DNA of 64,000 nt, taken from Pantoea agglomerans (GTDB lineage Bacteria; Pseudomonadota; Gammaproteobacteria; Enterobacterales; Enterobacteriaceae). The DNA lies in contig NZ_CP083808.1 in NCBI RefSeq assembly GCF_020149765.1, positions 248,001 to 312,000 of the forward strand, in the 5' to 3' direction. A program made the translations under genes and the position numbers. A model generated the notes under the pieces. It did no database searches and was not told the origin of the DNA. It saw only the letters and a list, made by a program, of their open reading frames with translations. Shown piece by piece: positions 8,483 to 17,193 of this stretch. How positions within the stretch are numbered: position 1 is the first letter of the stretch; every line of letters starts with the position of its first letter.

Positions 8483-10030
8483 TCAGGGAGAACGCCGCGC
8501 CTGATTGCGTCCGCCATGCTTCGCCAGATAGAGCGCCTCATCTGCCTTCTCGATCAGCACCTGGGGCTGGGGGCGATCGCTTTCAGGCAGAAAGGTCGCG
8601 CAGCCCGCGCTCAGGGTGACGTGCGCGGCGATCGACGAGGAGTCATGGGGAATATTGCGTGCGCTCACCGCCTTCACCGCCGCGTCAGCGATGCTCAGCG
8701 CGTCCGGCCCGGTTGCGCCCGGCAAAATAATAGCGAACTCTTCGCCGCCATACCTTGCCACCTTATCGTCAGCGCGCAGCGTCAGCCCGCGCAGCGCGCT
8801 GGCAACCGCTTGCAGACAGGCGTCACCGGCAACGTGGCCGTAGGTGTCGTTGTAGCGCTTGAAGTAGTCGATATCCATCAGGATCAGCGACAGCGGCTGG
8901 CCGTGCTCCGTCGCATCGAGCAGGCTCTGCTGCAGGTAATGGTCGAACTGGCGGCGGTTCGCCAGCCCGGTCAGGCCATCGGCGAGCGCGAGGTTCTCCA
9001 GCGACAGGTTCGCCGCAGTCAGCTCGTCGCGCAGGCGGGTCAGCTCTTGCTGATAGCGCAGGCTGCGCCGCGCCTGGCTGAGGATATAGGCTCCGAGCAG
9101 CACAATTCCCGCCAGCAGCGCCAGATCGAGCAGCACATTCTCTACCTGGCCCTTAATCCAGTTCTTCAGCAGGTTATATTTGTCGTAGCCCGCTGCCACC
9201 ACCAGTCCGTAGCGCTCCGAGCGGGCAAAGCCGAAAATACGCGCCTGTCCATCCAGCGCGGCGCGCCACTGGCCGCTGCCTTTGTCGGCGCTGGCGAGCA
9301 TCGCCTGAAACAGGTGGCTGGAGGAGAGGTTTTTGCCGATATAGCTGTCGGGCATCGGCCGCGCGTAGAGCACCGTGCTGTCCGCCAGCATCAGCACCAG
9401 CACATCCTGCGGCCCCAGCTCATAGTAGCTATAAAAGTGACGAAAGTAGTCGACGCGAATAGTGGCCAGCAGTATGCCGCTGAAGCCGCCGGAAAGATCG
9501 TTGACCCGCAGCGAAACCGGTATCACCAGGTCGCCGGTGCTGCGGCTGCGCAATACCGGCCCGATATGCACGCTGTCGCGCGCATTCATGCGGTGAAAAT
9601 TGAAATATTCACGATCGGCGTTGTTAATCCCTTTGGGAATGCTCTGCATCGAGGTGGCGATCCACTTTCCCCTGGCGTCGTAATAAAACAGCCCGTGCAG
9701 CTGCGGCAGCCGGCTTGCCAGCTCCCGCATGGTCTGGCTGAGCGCAGCGCCGTCGATGCCGATCGCCATTTCGCTTATCAGCTGATGCTGCACTTCCCGC
9801 AGCGACAGCTCCGTCTGCAGTATGGTGTCGTCCGCCTGGCGCGCCTGAGAAAGGGAAAGATTTACCGCCATCTGTTCAGACTGAATCACGGTATCGCGCC
9901 AGGCTTCACGCATTGTCCAGAGGTTTAGCCCGGTCACCGCCACCGTCAGCAGCAGCCCGCCCATCGCAATGCTTCTGGGCAGTGAACGATTTAACGACGT
10001 CCCTCGATCGCTTCTCCTTTTTAGCTTCAT
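8483..10030 (-). CDS. Cache-GGDEF diguanylate cyclase
   Basis: A 515-residue membrane protein. N-terminal membrane segment (SIAMGGLLLTVAVTGLNLW), periplasmic double-Cache-type sensor (about 45-280, including HGLFYYDARGKWIATS), second membrane segment near 300 (VLLDLALLAGIVLLGAYILS), then a GGDEF domain with GGEEF at 428-432, a variant that is fully active in known cyclases. RADD eight residues before GGEEF is a proper RxxD inhibitory site, so product feedback is likely. No EAL domain, so it should only make c-di-GMP. It converges on the GGDEF/EAL gene and has its own upstream region, with no obvious operon partner. Confidence 0.93.
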   Translation of the reverse strand: MKLKRRSDRGTSLNRSLPRSIAMGGLLLTVAVTGLNLWTMREAWRDTVIQSEQMAVNLSLSQARQADDTILQTELSLREVQHQLISEMAIGIDGAALSQTMRELASRLPQLHGLFYYDARGKWIATSMQSIPKGINNADREYFNFHRMNARDSVHIGPVLRSRSTGDLVIPVSLRVNDLSGGFSGILLATIRVDYFRHFYSYYELGPQDVLVLMLADSTVLYARPMPDSYIGKNLSSSHLFQAMLASADKGSGQWRAALDGQARIFGFARSERYGLVVAAGYDKYNLLKNWIKGQVENVLLDLALLAGIVLLGAYILSQARRSLRYQQELTRLRDELTAANLSLENLALADGLTGLANRRQFDHYLQQSLLDATEHGQPLSLILMDIDYFKRYNDTYGHVAGDACLQAVASALRGLTLRADDKVARYGGEEFAIILPGATGPDALSIADAAVKAVSARNIPHDSSSIAAHVTLSAGCATFLPESDRPQPQVLIEKADEALYLAKHGGRNQARRSP

Positions 10031-10355
10031 GTCCCGCCTCTTTGAAATGCTTGTGCTAAGTTAAGCACATGGCGGCGTCTCCGCGCAGACCGCACAGCCT
10101 GGTATCGCCTGAAAAAACAGCGCGTCGTTGCGTTTATCTTCAACGGCGGATAAATCATCTCTTTAAACAAAATATTCACATATCATTACGTTAACGGTTA
10201 AGTTGCTAATTACTAAGGACACAGCCTGCTGAATAAGCGAAACGGCAGGTAAAACAATATTTTATGCTGTTTTAATTTTCGGCTGACAGGTTCAGACTGT
10301 ATATTCATCCACTGCGGCAGGCGGTGGCTATTCGCTCTCCGTTCAAGGACAGCAT

Positions 10356-11120
10356 ATGACTTATACGTCTGAAACCATCTGCGCGATATCGGGCGCCGCT
10401 CTGGTTAATCTTAAGCGCTGGTATCGAAGCGGCGTTATCCATAAATACCCATCCGATCGTGAATGGACCGAGGCTCAGCTGCAACAGGTGATGGATATAA
10501 CGCGCCTGACCAGCCAGGGCGCGACCATCAGGGAGATCAAAACGGCGCAGGCTGGCGCGCATCCTCTCCGCACCGGCGGCTGGGCGGCACGGCGCGGCGA
10601 TATGCTCTGGCAGCTCGAATTTGGCAGCCCGCAGTCGCTGAGGGTGCTGCTGCGCAAGCTTGCCAGCAACTTTACCGGCGATGATTTCGTGTTACGGCTG
10701 CTGCTGCCGCTTCACCAGTGGCTGCGTGACGATACGCGCGCCGGGGCCAGCCGTCGTATGGAGCGCTTCCATCAGCTGATGGTCGCCCATGCGGGCAGCG
10801 TGACGCGCCACGCCACGCGCGCCGCCGCTATTCCACTGCTGCTGGAAAATGTCAGCGAGAAACACCAGACCGATATCTGGCTGGAGGCGATCAGGCTCAG
10901 CGGTCAGGGCTTCTGCGTCGAAGTGCGCCCCTTTTGCACCCTTTATCCCTCAGTCAACGTGCATCAGCACCATCTTTACTGGTGCGGCGCTGGCCTGACG
11001 GAGCTGATGTATCAGCACTTTCTGACGCGCCAGCAGAAAGGCGATCCCGTTCTGCTCTGCGGCCCCGACCGTCGCGTCCATCATCTCTATCCGCAACCGC
11101 AGCTGCACGCGGTCGCCTGA
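10356..11120 (+). CDS. MerR-family transcriptional regulator
   Basis: A 254-residue protein. Residues 1-70 form a MerR-type winged helix-turn-helix (ICAISGAALVNLKRWYRSGV, then WTEAQLQQVMDITRLTSQGA and TIREIKTAQ). The remaining 180 residues have no metal-binding cysteine cluster or recognised ligand pocket; the length recalls MlrA/BluR-type regulators, which control biofilm genes, but the match is loose. AAGGA at 10345-10349 supports the ATG at 10356. Its location next to two c-di-GMP genes makes a biofilm or motility role possible, which is inference only. The 325-base region before it contains no other gene and presumably holds divergent promoters. Confidence 0.7.
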   Translation: MTYTSETICAISGAALVNLKRWYRSGVIHKYPSDREWTEAQLQQVMDITRLTSQGATIREIKTAQAGAHPLRTGGWAARRGDMLWQLEFGSPQSLRVLLRKLASNFTGDDFVLRLLLPLHQWLRDDTRAGASRRMERFHQLMVAHAGSVTRHATRAAAIPLLLENVSEKHQTDIWLEAIRLSGQGFCVEVRPFCTLYPSVNVHQHHLYWCGAGLTELMYQHFLTRQQKGDPVLLCGPDRRVHHLYPQPQLHAVA

Positions 11121-11207
11121 GCGGCCGCTTTCCCCTCTTCTTCCTTCATACGCGAAACCAGACCGTAGCGAGTACACTTACTGGGTCCCTTTCACCAGGA
11201 GGTTTCT

Positions 11208-12080
11208 ATGTCTCAGGTTTCCCTTCGCTATCGTCTCGGCGACGACGAGGTCGGCCGTTTAGGTTACGGTGCGATGCAGCTCGCCGGCCCCGGCGTCTTT
11301 GGCCCGCCAAAAGATGAGGCGCGTGCGATACAGGTGCTGCGTGACGCCATCGCGGCAGGCGTTCGCCATATCGACACCAGCGATTTCTACGGCCCGCACC
11401 TGACCAATCAGCTGATTAAAAAAGCGCTGCATCCCTACCCGGAAGATTTAATTATCGTGACCAAGGTTGGCGCACGCCGCGACGAGAAAGGCGGCTGGCT
11501 GCCCGCTTTTTCGCCGGATGAGCTGGTCAGCGCGGTGGAGGATAACCTGCGTAACCTTGACCTCGACGTGCTGGAGGTGGTCAATCTGCGCAGCATGCTC
11601 AATCCGCAAAAGCCGGTGGAAGGGTCGCTGGAACCGCAGCTGCGGGCGCTGATTGGGCTAAAAGAGCAAGGGGTCATTCGCCATATTGGGCTAAGCAACG
11701 TCACGGCGCGTCAGGTAGAAGAGGCGCAGCAGCTTACCGAGATCGCCTGCGTGCAGAACCTTTATAATCTCGCCAACCGCGCGGATGACGCACTGATCGA
11801 CAAGCTCGCCGCGCAGGGCATCGCCTATGTGCCCTTCTTCCCGCTGGGCGGGTTTACGCCGCTGCAGTCCACGCAGCTGACGCAGGTGGCGCAGCAGCTT
11901 AACGCTACGCCGATGCAGGTGGCGCTCGCCTGGCTGCTGCAGCGCTCGCCCAATATTCTGCTGATCCCCGGCACCTCGTCGCCGGAACATCTGCGGGAAA
12001 ACCTTGCGGCGGCGCAGCTGACGCTGCCGGATGAGGCGCTGGCCACCCTGGACGGCATCGGTAAAAAACAGGGCCGCTAG
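11208..12080 (+). CDS. pdxI: Aldo/keto reductase, PdxI (YdbC) type
   Basis: A 290-residue aldo/keto reductase very similar to E. coli YdbC, now PdxI, an NADPH-dependent pyridoxal reductase in vitamin B6 salvage. Diagnostic stretch: GRLGYGAMQLAGPGVFGPPK, then VRHIDTSDFYGPHLTN, which carries the catalytic Asp and Tyr. Also seen are the NADPH-side segments LIPGTSSPEHLREN and a terminal leucine-rich helix. AGGAGG lies just upstream of the ATG. Its stop codon sits inside the hairpin that terminates the opposing ydeP gene. Substrate assignment follows the family; other small aldehydes remain possible. Confidence 0.85.
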   Translation: MSQVSLRYRLGDDEVGRLGYGAMQLAGPGVFGPPKDEARAIQVLRDAIAAGVRHIDTSDFYGPHLTNQLIKKALHPYPEDLIIVTKVGARRDEKGGWLPAFSPDELVSAVEDNLRNLDLDVLEVVNLRSMLNPQKPVEGSLEPQLRALIGLKEQGVIRHIGLSNVTARQVEEAQQLTEIACVQNLYNLANRADDALIDKLAAQGIAYVPFFPLGGFTPLQSTQLTQVAQQLNATPMQVALAWLLQRSPNILLIPGTSSPEHLRENLAAAQLTLPDEALATLDGIGKKQGR

Positions 12081-12088
12081 CGCGGCCC
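12062..12088 (-). terminator. Terminator for ydeP, within the end of pdxI
   Basis: Stem GGGCCGC / GCGGCCC (12071-12088, loop TAGC). On the minus strand the stem is followed by TGTTTTTT, fitting a terminator for the leftward gene ending at 12108. The TAG in the loop is the pdxI stop codon. Confidence 0.7.
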
Positions 12089-12107
12089 CTGACTGGCTGA
12101 CGATCTT

Positions 12108-14432
12108 TTAGCGCAGCGCGCCTGAGGTCTCCTCGGGCGCTTCGCACCGTTCCAGCGCGACCGGGATACTTTTGTAGGCCGGGATCCCGCTCTCGGTGTC
12201 GTGGCTGTCGAGCGGCACCATCACGTTTGCTTCAGGGTAATAGGCCGCAACCGAGCCGGGCGCCATGTCATAGACCACCACGGTAAGATTATCGAGCCGC
12301 CGTGCGGTGCGGTTGCCCTCGGGATCGAGCGCCACCATATTCACCTTATCGCCGACGCGGAACTGGCGTTTTTCCGCCTCGTCCGCCGCCATAAACAGCA
12401 CGTCGCGCCGACCGGTGACGCCGCGATAGCGGTCATTGAGGCCATAGAGCGTGGTGTTGTACTGGTCATGGCTGCGCAGCGTGGTCAGCACCAGATCGTG
12501 ACAGATTAGCGAGCGGGGATCTTCGTTGATGCCCTGCATCACCTTAAACTGCGCCTTGCCGCTCGGGGTCAGCCATTTCCGCTGCGAGGCCGCCACCGGC
12601 AGGCGAAAACCGCCAGGCGTCAGAATACGGTTGTTGAAATCCTCGAAGCCTGGGAACACCGCCTCGATGGCGTCACGAATAAAGCTGTAGTCGCCTGCCA
12701 TTTTGTCCCAGTCAACGCGCGAGTTGCGCAGCGTCGCTTTTGCCAGCGCGGCGACCAGCGCCGGTTCCGATTTGAGATGCGGCGAGGCGGGTTTCAGCGT
12801 GCCGCGCGAGGCGTGCACCATCGACATCGAATCCTCTACCGTTACGCTCTGCTCCCCCGACGCCTGGCGATCGATTTCGGTGCGGCCCAGCACCGGGAAC
12901 AGATAGTTATGCTTGCCGAGCAGCAGGTGTGAGCGGTTGAGCTTGGTGGCCATATGCACCACCAGGTCGAGCTTGCGCATCGCTTCAAAGGTGACCTGCG
13001 GATCGGAGATCGCCTCCGCCAGGTTGCCGCCCAGGCAGAGCAGCGCTTTGGCTTTGCCGTCGCGCATCGCCTGGATCGCCGCCACCGCGCCGTGTCCATG
13101 CTTCTGCGGCGGCTTAAAGCCGAACGCTTTTTCAATATTGTCCAGCATCCACTGCGGCGGGATCTCGGTAATGCCGACGGTGCGATCGCCCTGAACGTTG
13201 GAGTGACCGCGTAACGGGCAGATGCCCGCGCCGCGCTTGCCGATATTGCCGCGCATCAGCAGCAGGTTGGCGATCTGCTGCACGTTCTGCGTACCGTACT
13301 GGTGCTGGGTAATCCCCATGCCGTAACAGATAATGGTGTTTTCCGCCGCGGCGTAAAGATGCGCGATATTTTGAATCTCTTCGAGCGTCATGCCGGAGAC
13401 TTTCAAAATATGCGGCCATTCCGTCGCCTCAAGATCCGCCTTCAGCGCGGCAAACCCTTCGGTATGTTCGTTGATAAAACTTTCGTCGATCACCCCTGGC
13501 TCGCCCGCCGCCAGCGCTTTCTCATGCATCGACAGCAGGGTCTTCATCACGCCTTTCAGCATCGCCGCGTCGCCACCGACGCGCACTTTGTAATAGGTAG
13601 ACGCCAGCTGCGTCGATCCCATCGACAGCATTTCAATGGGGCTTTGCGGCGAGGTAAAGCGCTCAAGGCCGCGCTCGCGCAGCGGATTGATCGCCACGAT
13701 GGTTTTGCCGCGCTTTGAGACGTCGCGCAGCGTCGCCAGCATCCGCGGGTGGTTAGTGCCGGGATTGTGGCCGATGCAGAGCACCAGATCGCAGTGATCG
13801 AAGTCTTCAAGCTCTACCGTGCCCTTGCCTACGCCAATTGACTGCGGCAGCCCGACGCTGGTCGGCTCATGGCACATATTGGAGCAGTCGGGAAAGTTAT
13901 TGGTGCCATATTCGCGGGCGAAAAGCTGCCAGAGAAAGGCCGCTTCGTTGGAGGCGCGGCCAGAGGTGTAGAACTCGACGCTGTCGGGATCTTCATAGCT
14001 CTGCAGCAGCGCGCCGATCTCGCTCAGCGCCTTTTCCCATTCAATGGGCTGATAAGTGTCGCTCGCCGCGTCATATTTCATGGGATGGGTCAGGCGCCCT
14101 TCGCCCTCCAGCTCAAGGGCACTGCGCTGCCAGAGTTCGCTGACGGTGTGGGCAGCGAAAAATTCCGGCGTGGTGCGCTTGCTGGTGGCCTCCCACGAGA
14201 CCGCCTTGGCGCCATTTTCGCAAAATTCGAATGAGGAGCGGTGCTGGGGATCGGGCCAGGCGCAGCCCGGACAGTCGAACCCTTCCGGCTGATTGACCTT
14301 GAACAGCGCGATAACGTCCTGCTTAACTGACATCTGGCCGCGAATAGCATCCGCTACCGCCTTGAGTGCGCCCCAGCCGCCTGCCGAACCGCCATAAGGC
14401 GCAATACCAATATTACTGTTTTGTTTTTTCAT
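12108..14432 (-). CDS. ydeP: YdeP, molybdopterin oxidoreductase (FdhF-like)
   Basis: A 774-residue relative of formate dehydrogenase H, closely matching E. coli YdeP over its length. The N-terminus has [12 protein letters not shown], the cysteine motif of the family; [11 protein letters not shown] follows at the expected molybdenum-cofactor position, then [27 protein letters not shown] and [16 protein letters not shown] of the cofactor-binding domains. The C-terminal domain has [16 protein letters not shown]. coli YdeP contributes to acid resistance, but its substrate is not established. No small electron-transfer subunit gene is adjacent, so it may be soluble and single-subunit. It lacks the selenocysteine of FdhF. 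AAGGTCGT precedes the ATG. Confidence 0.9.
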   Translation of the reverse strand: MKKQNSNIGIAPYGGSAGGWGALKAVADAIRGQMSVKQDVIALFKVNQPEGFDCPGCAWPDPQHRSSFEFCENGAKAVSWEATSKRTTPEFFAAHTVSELWQRSALELEGEGRLTHPMKYDAASDTYQPIEWEKALSEIGALLQSYEDPDSVEFYTSGRASNEAAFLWQLFAREYGTNNFPDCSNMCHEPTSVGLPQSIGVGKGTVELEDFDHCDLVLCIGHNPGTNHPRMLATLRDVSKRGKTIVAINPLRERGLERFTSPQSPIEMLSMGSTQLASTYYKVRVGGDAAMLKGVMKTLLSMHEKALAAGEPGVIDESFINEHTEGFAALKADLEATEWPHILKVSGMTLEEIQNIAHLYAAAENTIICYGMGITQHQYGTQNVQQIANLLLMRGNIGKRGAGICPLRGHSNVQGDRTVGITEIPPQWMLDNIEKAFGFKPPQKHGHGAVAAIQAMRDGKAKALLCLGGNLAEAISDPQVTFEAMRKLDLVVHMATKLNRSHLLLGKHNYLFPVLGRTEIDRQASGEQSVTVEDSMSMVHASRGTLKPASPHLKSEPALVAALAKATLRNSRVDWDKMAGDYSFIRDAIEAVFPGFEDFNNRILTPGGFRLPVAASQRKWLTPSGKAQFKVMQGINEDPRSLICHDLVLTTLRSHDQYNTTLYGLNDRYRGVTGRRDVLFMAADEAEKRQFRVGDKVNMVALDPEGNRTARRLDNLTVVVYDMAPGSVAAYYPEANVMVPLDSHDTESGIPAYKSIPVALERCEAPEETSGALR

Positions 14433-14525
14433 ACGACCTTGCTCTCCAGTGCTAAACCTTTTTAGCGTAGGCGAGCAGACCCTGAGTGCGGCGGCGGCGG
14501 GCCGAAAGATGTTAAATTTATTCTT

Positions 14526-15050
14526 TCAGGATGTTACCGCGTTTCGCATAGTCGGATCGCCGAGTGCAAGGTAGCCGATGCGGTAACCGTCGCCCGGCCG
14601 TTCCGCCTCCGCCGCGAAATCGACATGCAGCAGCGTCTGGGCCGAAATATCCCAGCCGACCAGCGCCGCCTGCAGGTTCAGCGCCGCCAGTTCGCTATAG
14701 GGGGCAACCGGTTCAGAGCGCAGCACCGCGAAGCGCGCGTCGCGCAGCGTGGCGACCGGCGGCGCTTTTATTCCCAGCCAGCTTTGAATCGCGGGCCAGC
14801 CGAAATCCTCTGTGAGCCTGGCGAAACCGGCGCTCTGTAAGAAACGGATCATCCCGTCGGTGTCGCGCCAGAGATAGAGCGGCGCGTAGCAATTCGCTCT
14901 TGCCCCCTCATCACGTCGCGCATAGAGATAAGCCTTAAATATCAGATCGGGAAAGCCGTCGAGCCTGGCGCCGTTTTCTGCGATGCGGCGCTCGATAATC
15001 GCCATGTCGTAATCGGCGGGCAGCGTAAAGCGATAGTGCATCAGGATCAT
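14526..15050 (-). CDS. DUF4865 family protein
   Basis: A 174-residue protein of the DUF4865 family (LPADYDMAIIERRIAENGAR, then LIFKAYLYARRD and APLYLWRDTDGM). Its function is unknown; the fold is thought to resemble a duplicated ferredoxin-like small-molecule domain. It is the last gene of a three-gene minus-strand operon with a tautomerase and a carboxymuconolactone decarboxylase-like protein; its ATG overlaps the tautomerase stop codon (TAATG at 15048-15052). An in-frame ATG at 15041 is a second candidate start. The tight coupling suggests the three act on one compound. Confidence 0.8.
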   Translation of the reverse strand: MILMHYRFTLPADYDMAIIERRIAENGARLDGFPDLIFKAYLYARRDEGARANCYAPLYLWRDTDGMIRFLQSAGFARLTEDFGWPAIQSWLGIKAPPVATLRDARFAVLRSEPVAPYSELAALNLQAALVGWDISAQTLLHVDFAAEAERPGDGYRIGYLALGDPTMRNAVTS

Positions 15051-15436
15051 TACGCCTCCCCGGCGAGCATGGTGCCGTTGCTAAAGCTCCAGTCGCCTGC
15101 GCTGTTAAACTGGATCACCACCATCACGTCGTCGGGACGGACGGCGAGCTGCTCCGCCAGCCGCTGCGTCAGCGTACGGCACAGCGCGGCTTTCTGCGCC
15201 GCCGAGCGCGGTTTGCCGGCAAGCAGGGTAAAAAGCATAAAATCGTCGCTGCGCCCGCCGCTCAGGTAGTGCGCATCATAAATCCGCTGCGACGCGGGCA
15301 GTTTTTCCACTATCTGAAACCGGTCTTGCGGTGGAACGTCAAAGGTATCTACCAGCGTGCGGTGCAGGATGTCGCCGATCAGCGCGATGCGCGCCTCGCT
15401 GGTCTGCTCAGGCAGCGTAATTCGGGTCAGCGGCAT
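15050..15436 (-). CDS. Tautomerase-family protein
   Basis: A 128-residue member of the 4-oxalocrotonate tautomerase/MIF superfamily. Proline follows the initiator Met (MPLTRITLP), the catalytic Pro-1 of the family once Met is removed. The protein spans two beta-alpha-beta units, so it belongs to the fused, long group rather than the 60-residue one. Such enzymes shift keto/enol forms of small aromatic-degradation or xenobiotic products. It overlaps the upstream CMD gene by 10 bases and the DUF4865 gene by one, so the three are translationally coupled. The substrate is unknown. Confidence 0.85.
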   Translation of the reverse strand: MPLTRITLPEQTSEARIALIGDILHRTLVDTFDVPPQDRFQIVEKLPASQRIYDAHYLSGGRSDDFMLFTLLAGKPRSAAQKAALCRTLTQRLAEQLAVRPDDVMVVIQFNSAGDWSFSNGTMLAGEA

Positions 15437-15759
15437 GACTGCTCCTCCCCGGCATTGTCGTCCTCTGGCAAATAGTGCAGCGCGGTTACGGCGGCGGGCC
15501 AGCCGGCATAAAAGGCCAGGTGGGTAAAGGCTTCACTGAGTTCGCGACGGCTCAGGCCGTTTTCGCCGGCGAAGCCGATATGCCAGCCGAGCTGTTTCTC
15601 CCGTCCCAGCGCGGCGAGACAGGCCAGGGTGATCAGGCTGCGTTCGCGCGGCGTCAGGATGTCGCGCCGCCAGATATCGCCGAATAGCAGGTTATGCGTG
15701 ATCTCCGCCAGCTTTGGCGCAACCTGCTGCAGGGTCTCTTTATCGAGTGCATTGCTCAT
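15427..15759 (-). CDS. Carboxymuconolactone decarboxylase-like protein
   Basis: A 110-residue all-helical protein of the CMD/AhpD superfamily: FGDIWRRDILTPRERSLITL, LAALGREKQLGWHIGFAGEN, then LSRRELSEAFTHLAFYAGWP. It has no CxxC pair, so it is not an AhpD-type peroxidase; it is closer to gamma-carboxymuconolactone decarboxylase-like proteins, many of unknown activity. It is the first gene of the operon and is divergent from a LysR regulator, which presumably controls it. Confidence 0.85.
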   Translation of the reverse strand: MSNALDKETLQQVAPKLAEITHNLLFGDIWRRDILTPRERSLITLACLAALGREKQLGWHIGFAGENGLSRRELSEAFTHLAFYAGWPAAVTALHYLPEDDNAGEEQSCR

Positions 15760-15819
15760 GGTGGTGTGGTTCCTCTCAGGATTTATCGCTCACCTGCAGT
15801 GTCGTCCTCTGCTACTATC

Positions 15820-15839
15820 CTGAAAATCAAATTATTCAG
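15820..15839. promoter_or_regulatory. Candidate LysR operator
   Basis: The intergenic sequence CTGAA-N10-TTCAG is an interrupted dyad in the 108 bases between the divergent CMD operon and the LysR gene. LysR-type regulators commonly bind T-N11-A dyads in such positions. The assignment is by position and symmetry only. Confidence 0.45.
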
Positions 15840-15867
15840 CATGGTTCATCCCGAATAGCAGGACGAT

Positions 15868-16752
15868 ATGAGTAAACTTCCGGTCTCTCTTGATATGGAT
15901 GCGCTGCGCAGTTTCGTGGCGGGCATCGAATACGACAGCTTCGCCCTTGCCGCCCAGCGTCTCTGTCGCTCTACCTCCGCCGTCAGCGCGCAGCTTAAAA
16001 AGCTGGAAGCGCAGTGCGGCGCTGAGCTGGTGGTGAAGCAGGGCCGCAAGCTGGCGCTCACGCCCAGCGGCGAGATGCTGCTGAGCTACGCGCGTCGTTT
16101 GCTGGCGCTTAACGATGAAGCGCAGCGCGCCGTGCGCGGTGAACTGCTAAAGGGAGAGCTGCGTATCGCCATGCAGGAGGATTTTGGCGAATCCCTGATG
16201 CCCGCCCTGCTAAGCCAGCTGGCGCGTCAGCATCCGCATCTCAATCTGACGGCGCGCATTGATCGCAACCGCGCCCTGCGCCAGGCGGCGCTTGAACGTC
16301 AGGTCGATATCGCACTGCTGTGGCAGCCTGAGCAGGTGCTGGATGAGAGCGAGTTTTTAGGGGAATGCCCGCTGGTGTGGATCGCTTCGTCGCAGAGTGA
16401 GGTCAACAGGCTGCTGGCAAGCGGCGAACCTTTACCGCTGGTGATGTTTGATGCGCCCTGTCAGATGCGCTCGCGCGCTATCGCCGCGCTGGACGGCGCC
16501 GGGATCCCCTGGCGCATTATCTTTACCAGTCCGAGCCTCAGCGGCATCTGGGCGGCGGTTCAGGCGGGCCTGGGGATTACGCTGCGCTCGCCTGTGGGTC
16601 TGCCGTCCGGCCTGCATATGGTCGACGGGGCGCTGCCTGCGGCGGGCCGCATCGGGATAACCCTGTGGCAAAACCGTAGCCTGGACCTTCAGGCGCAGCG
16701 CCTGCTGCGCGATTCGGTTTCCGCTGCGCTGCTTCCCTCGCTGCTGCGCTAA
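15868..16752 (+). CDS. LysR-type transcriptional regulator
   Basis: A 294-residue regulator with a standard N-terminal winged helix-turn-helix (MDALRSFVAGIEYDSFALAA, QRLCRSTSAVSAQLKKLEAQ) and a C-terminal periplasmic-binding-protein-like effector domain (LRIAMQEDFGESLMPALLSQ onward). It is divergent to the CMD-tautomerase-DUF4865 operon, so the likely inducer is the substrate or product of those enzymes. AGGA before the ATG at 15868 supports the start. The effector cannot be deduced. Confidence 0.9.
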   Translation: MSKLPVSLDMDALRSFVAGIEYDSFALAAQRLCRSTSAVSAQLKKLEAQCGAELVVKQGRKLALTPSGEMLLSYARRLLALNDEAQRAVRGELLKGELRIAMQEDFGESLMPALLSQLARQHPHLNLTARIDRNRALRQAALERQVDIALLWQPEQVLDESEFLGECPLVWIASSQSEVNRLLASGEPLPLVMFDAPCQMRSRAIAALDGAGIPWRIIFTSPSLSGIWAAVQAGLGITLRSPVGLPSGLHMVDGALPAAGRIGITLWQNRSLDLQAQRLLRDSVSAALLPSLLR

Positions 16753-17193
16753 AGATTTCCGGTTTAAACAATTTGGTTTAAATATGTTTCCCGCACGTAA
16801 GGTTAAGCCTTTTATATAACTTAACCTTCGCGCTGCGGATTAATTTATGGCGTGATAATTTTCACCGCGTCGTTTGTTTAATACGTCAACAAAAAAGGCC
16901 TTTAATTGCCTGTTTCTTCTTCGGTTAGCGTTTTTTTTGCGGTTAAACCTGCCGGCTGCGCTACGCCGTCACACCTTGTTAACACAGGCGTCATCAGGGG
17001 CGCGCATACTTTGCTGGCAGGCCGCATGGCAGGAAAGGTTTGTTATATATAAACGCGAATGAATCTAAACAAAATAAAAGATTGAGCCCGAATCGCAAAA
17101 GCTCTATATTGGCCGCGCCTAAAATCAGGTAACCCGATTTTTTAACAATCATTCAACTGCGGCACATACGATTGCCCCGGTTGTAGGAGAGAT
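16753..17193. other. 441-base non-coding region before dat
   Basis: No convincing gene; a 62-codon open frame at 16874-17062 lacks a ribosome site and family resemblance. The region is AT-rich and contains a direct repeat of GGTTTAAA (16761 and 16775) and a perfect 9-bp inverted repeat, AAGGTTAAG / CTTAACCTT (16799-16828, 12-base spacer). These may be regulatory sites or a weak transcript end for the LysR gene. The dat promoter should lie in the last 150 bases. Confidence 0.5.

Noticed and set aside
8516..9928. 470-codon open frame antisense to the diguanylate cyclase
   Set aside because: The minus-strand protein has clear Cache and GGEEF motifs; the plus-strand frame is Gln/Arg/Ala-rich noise.
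16874..17062. 62-codon open frame before dat
   Set aside because: No ribosome site and odd composition; treated as non-coding promoter region.
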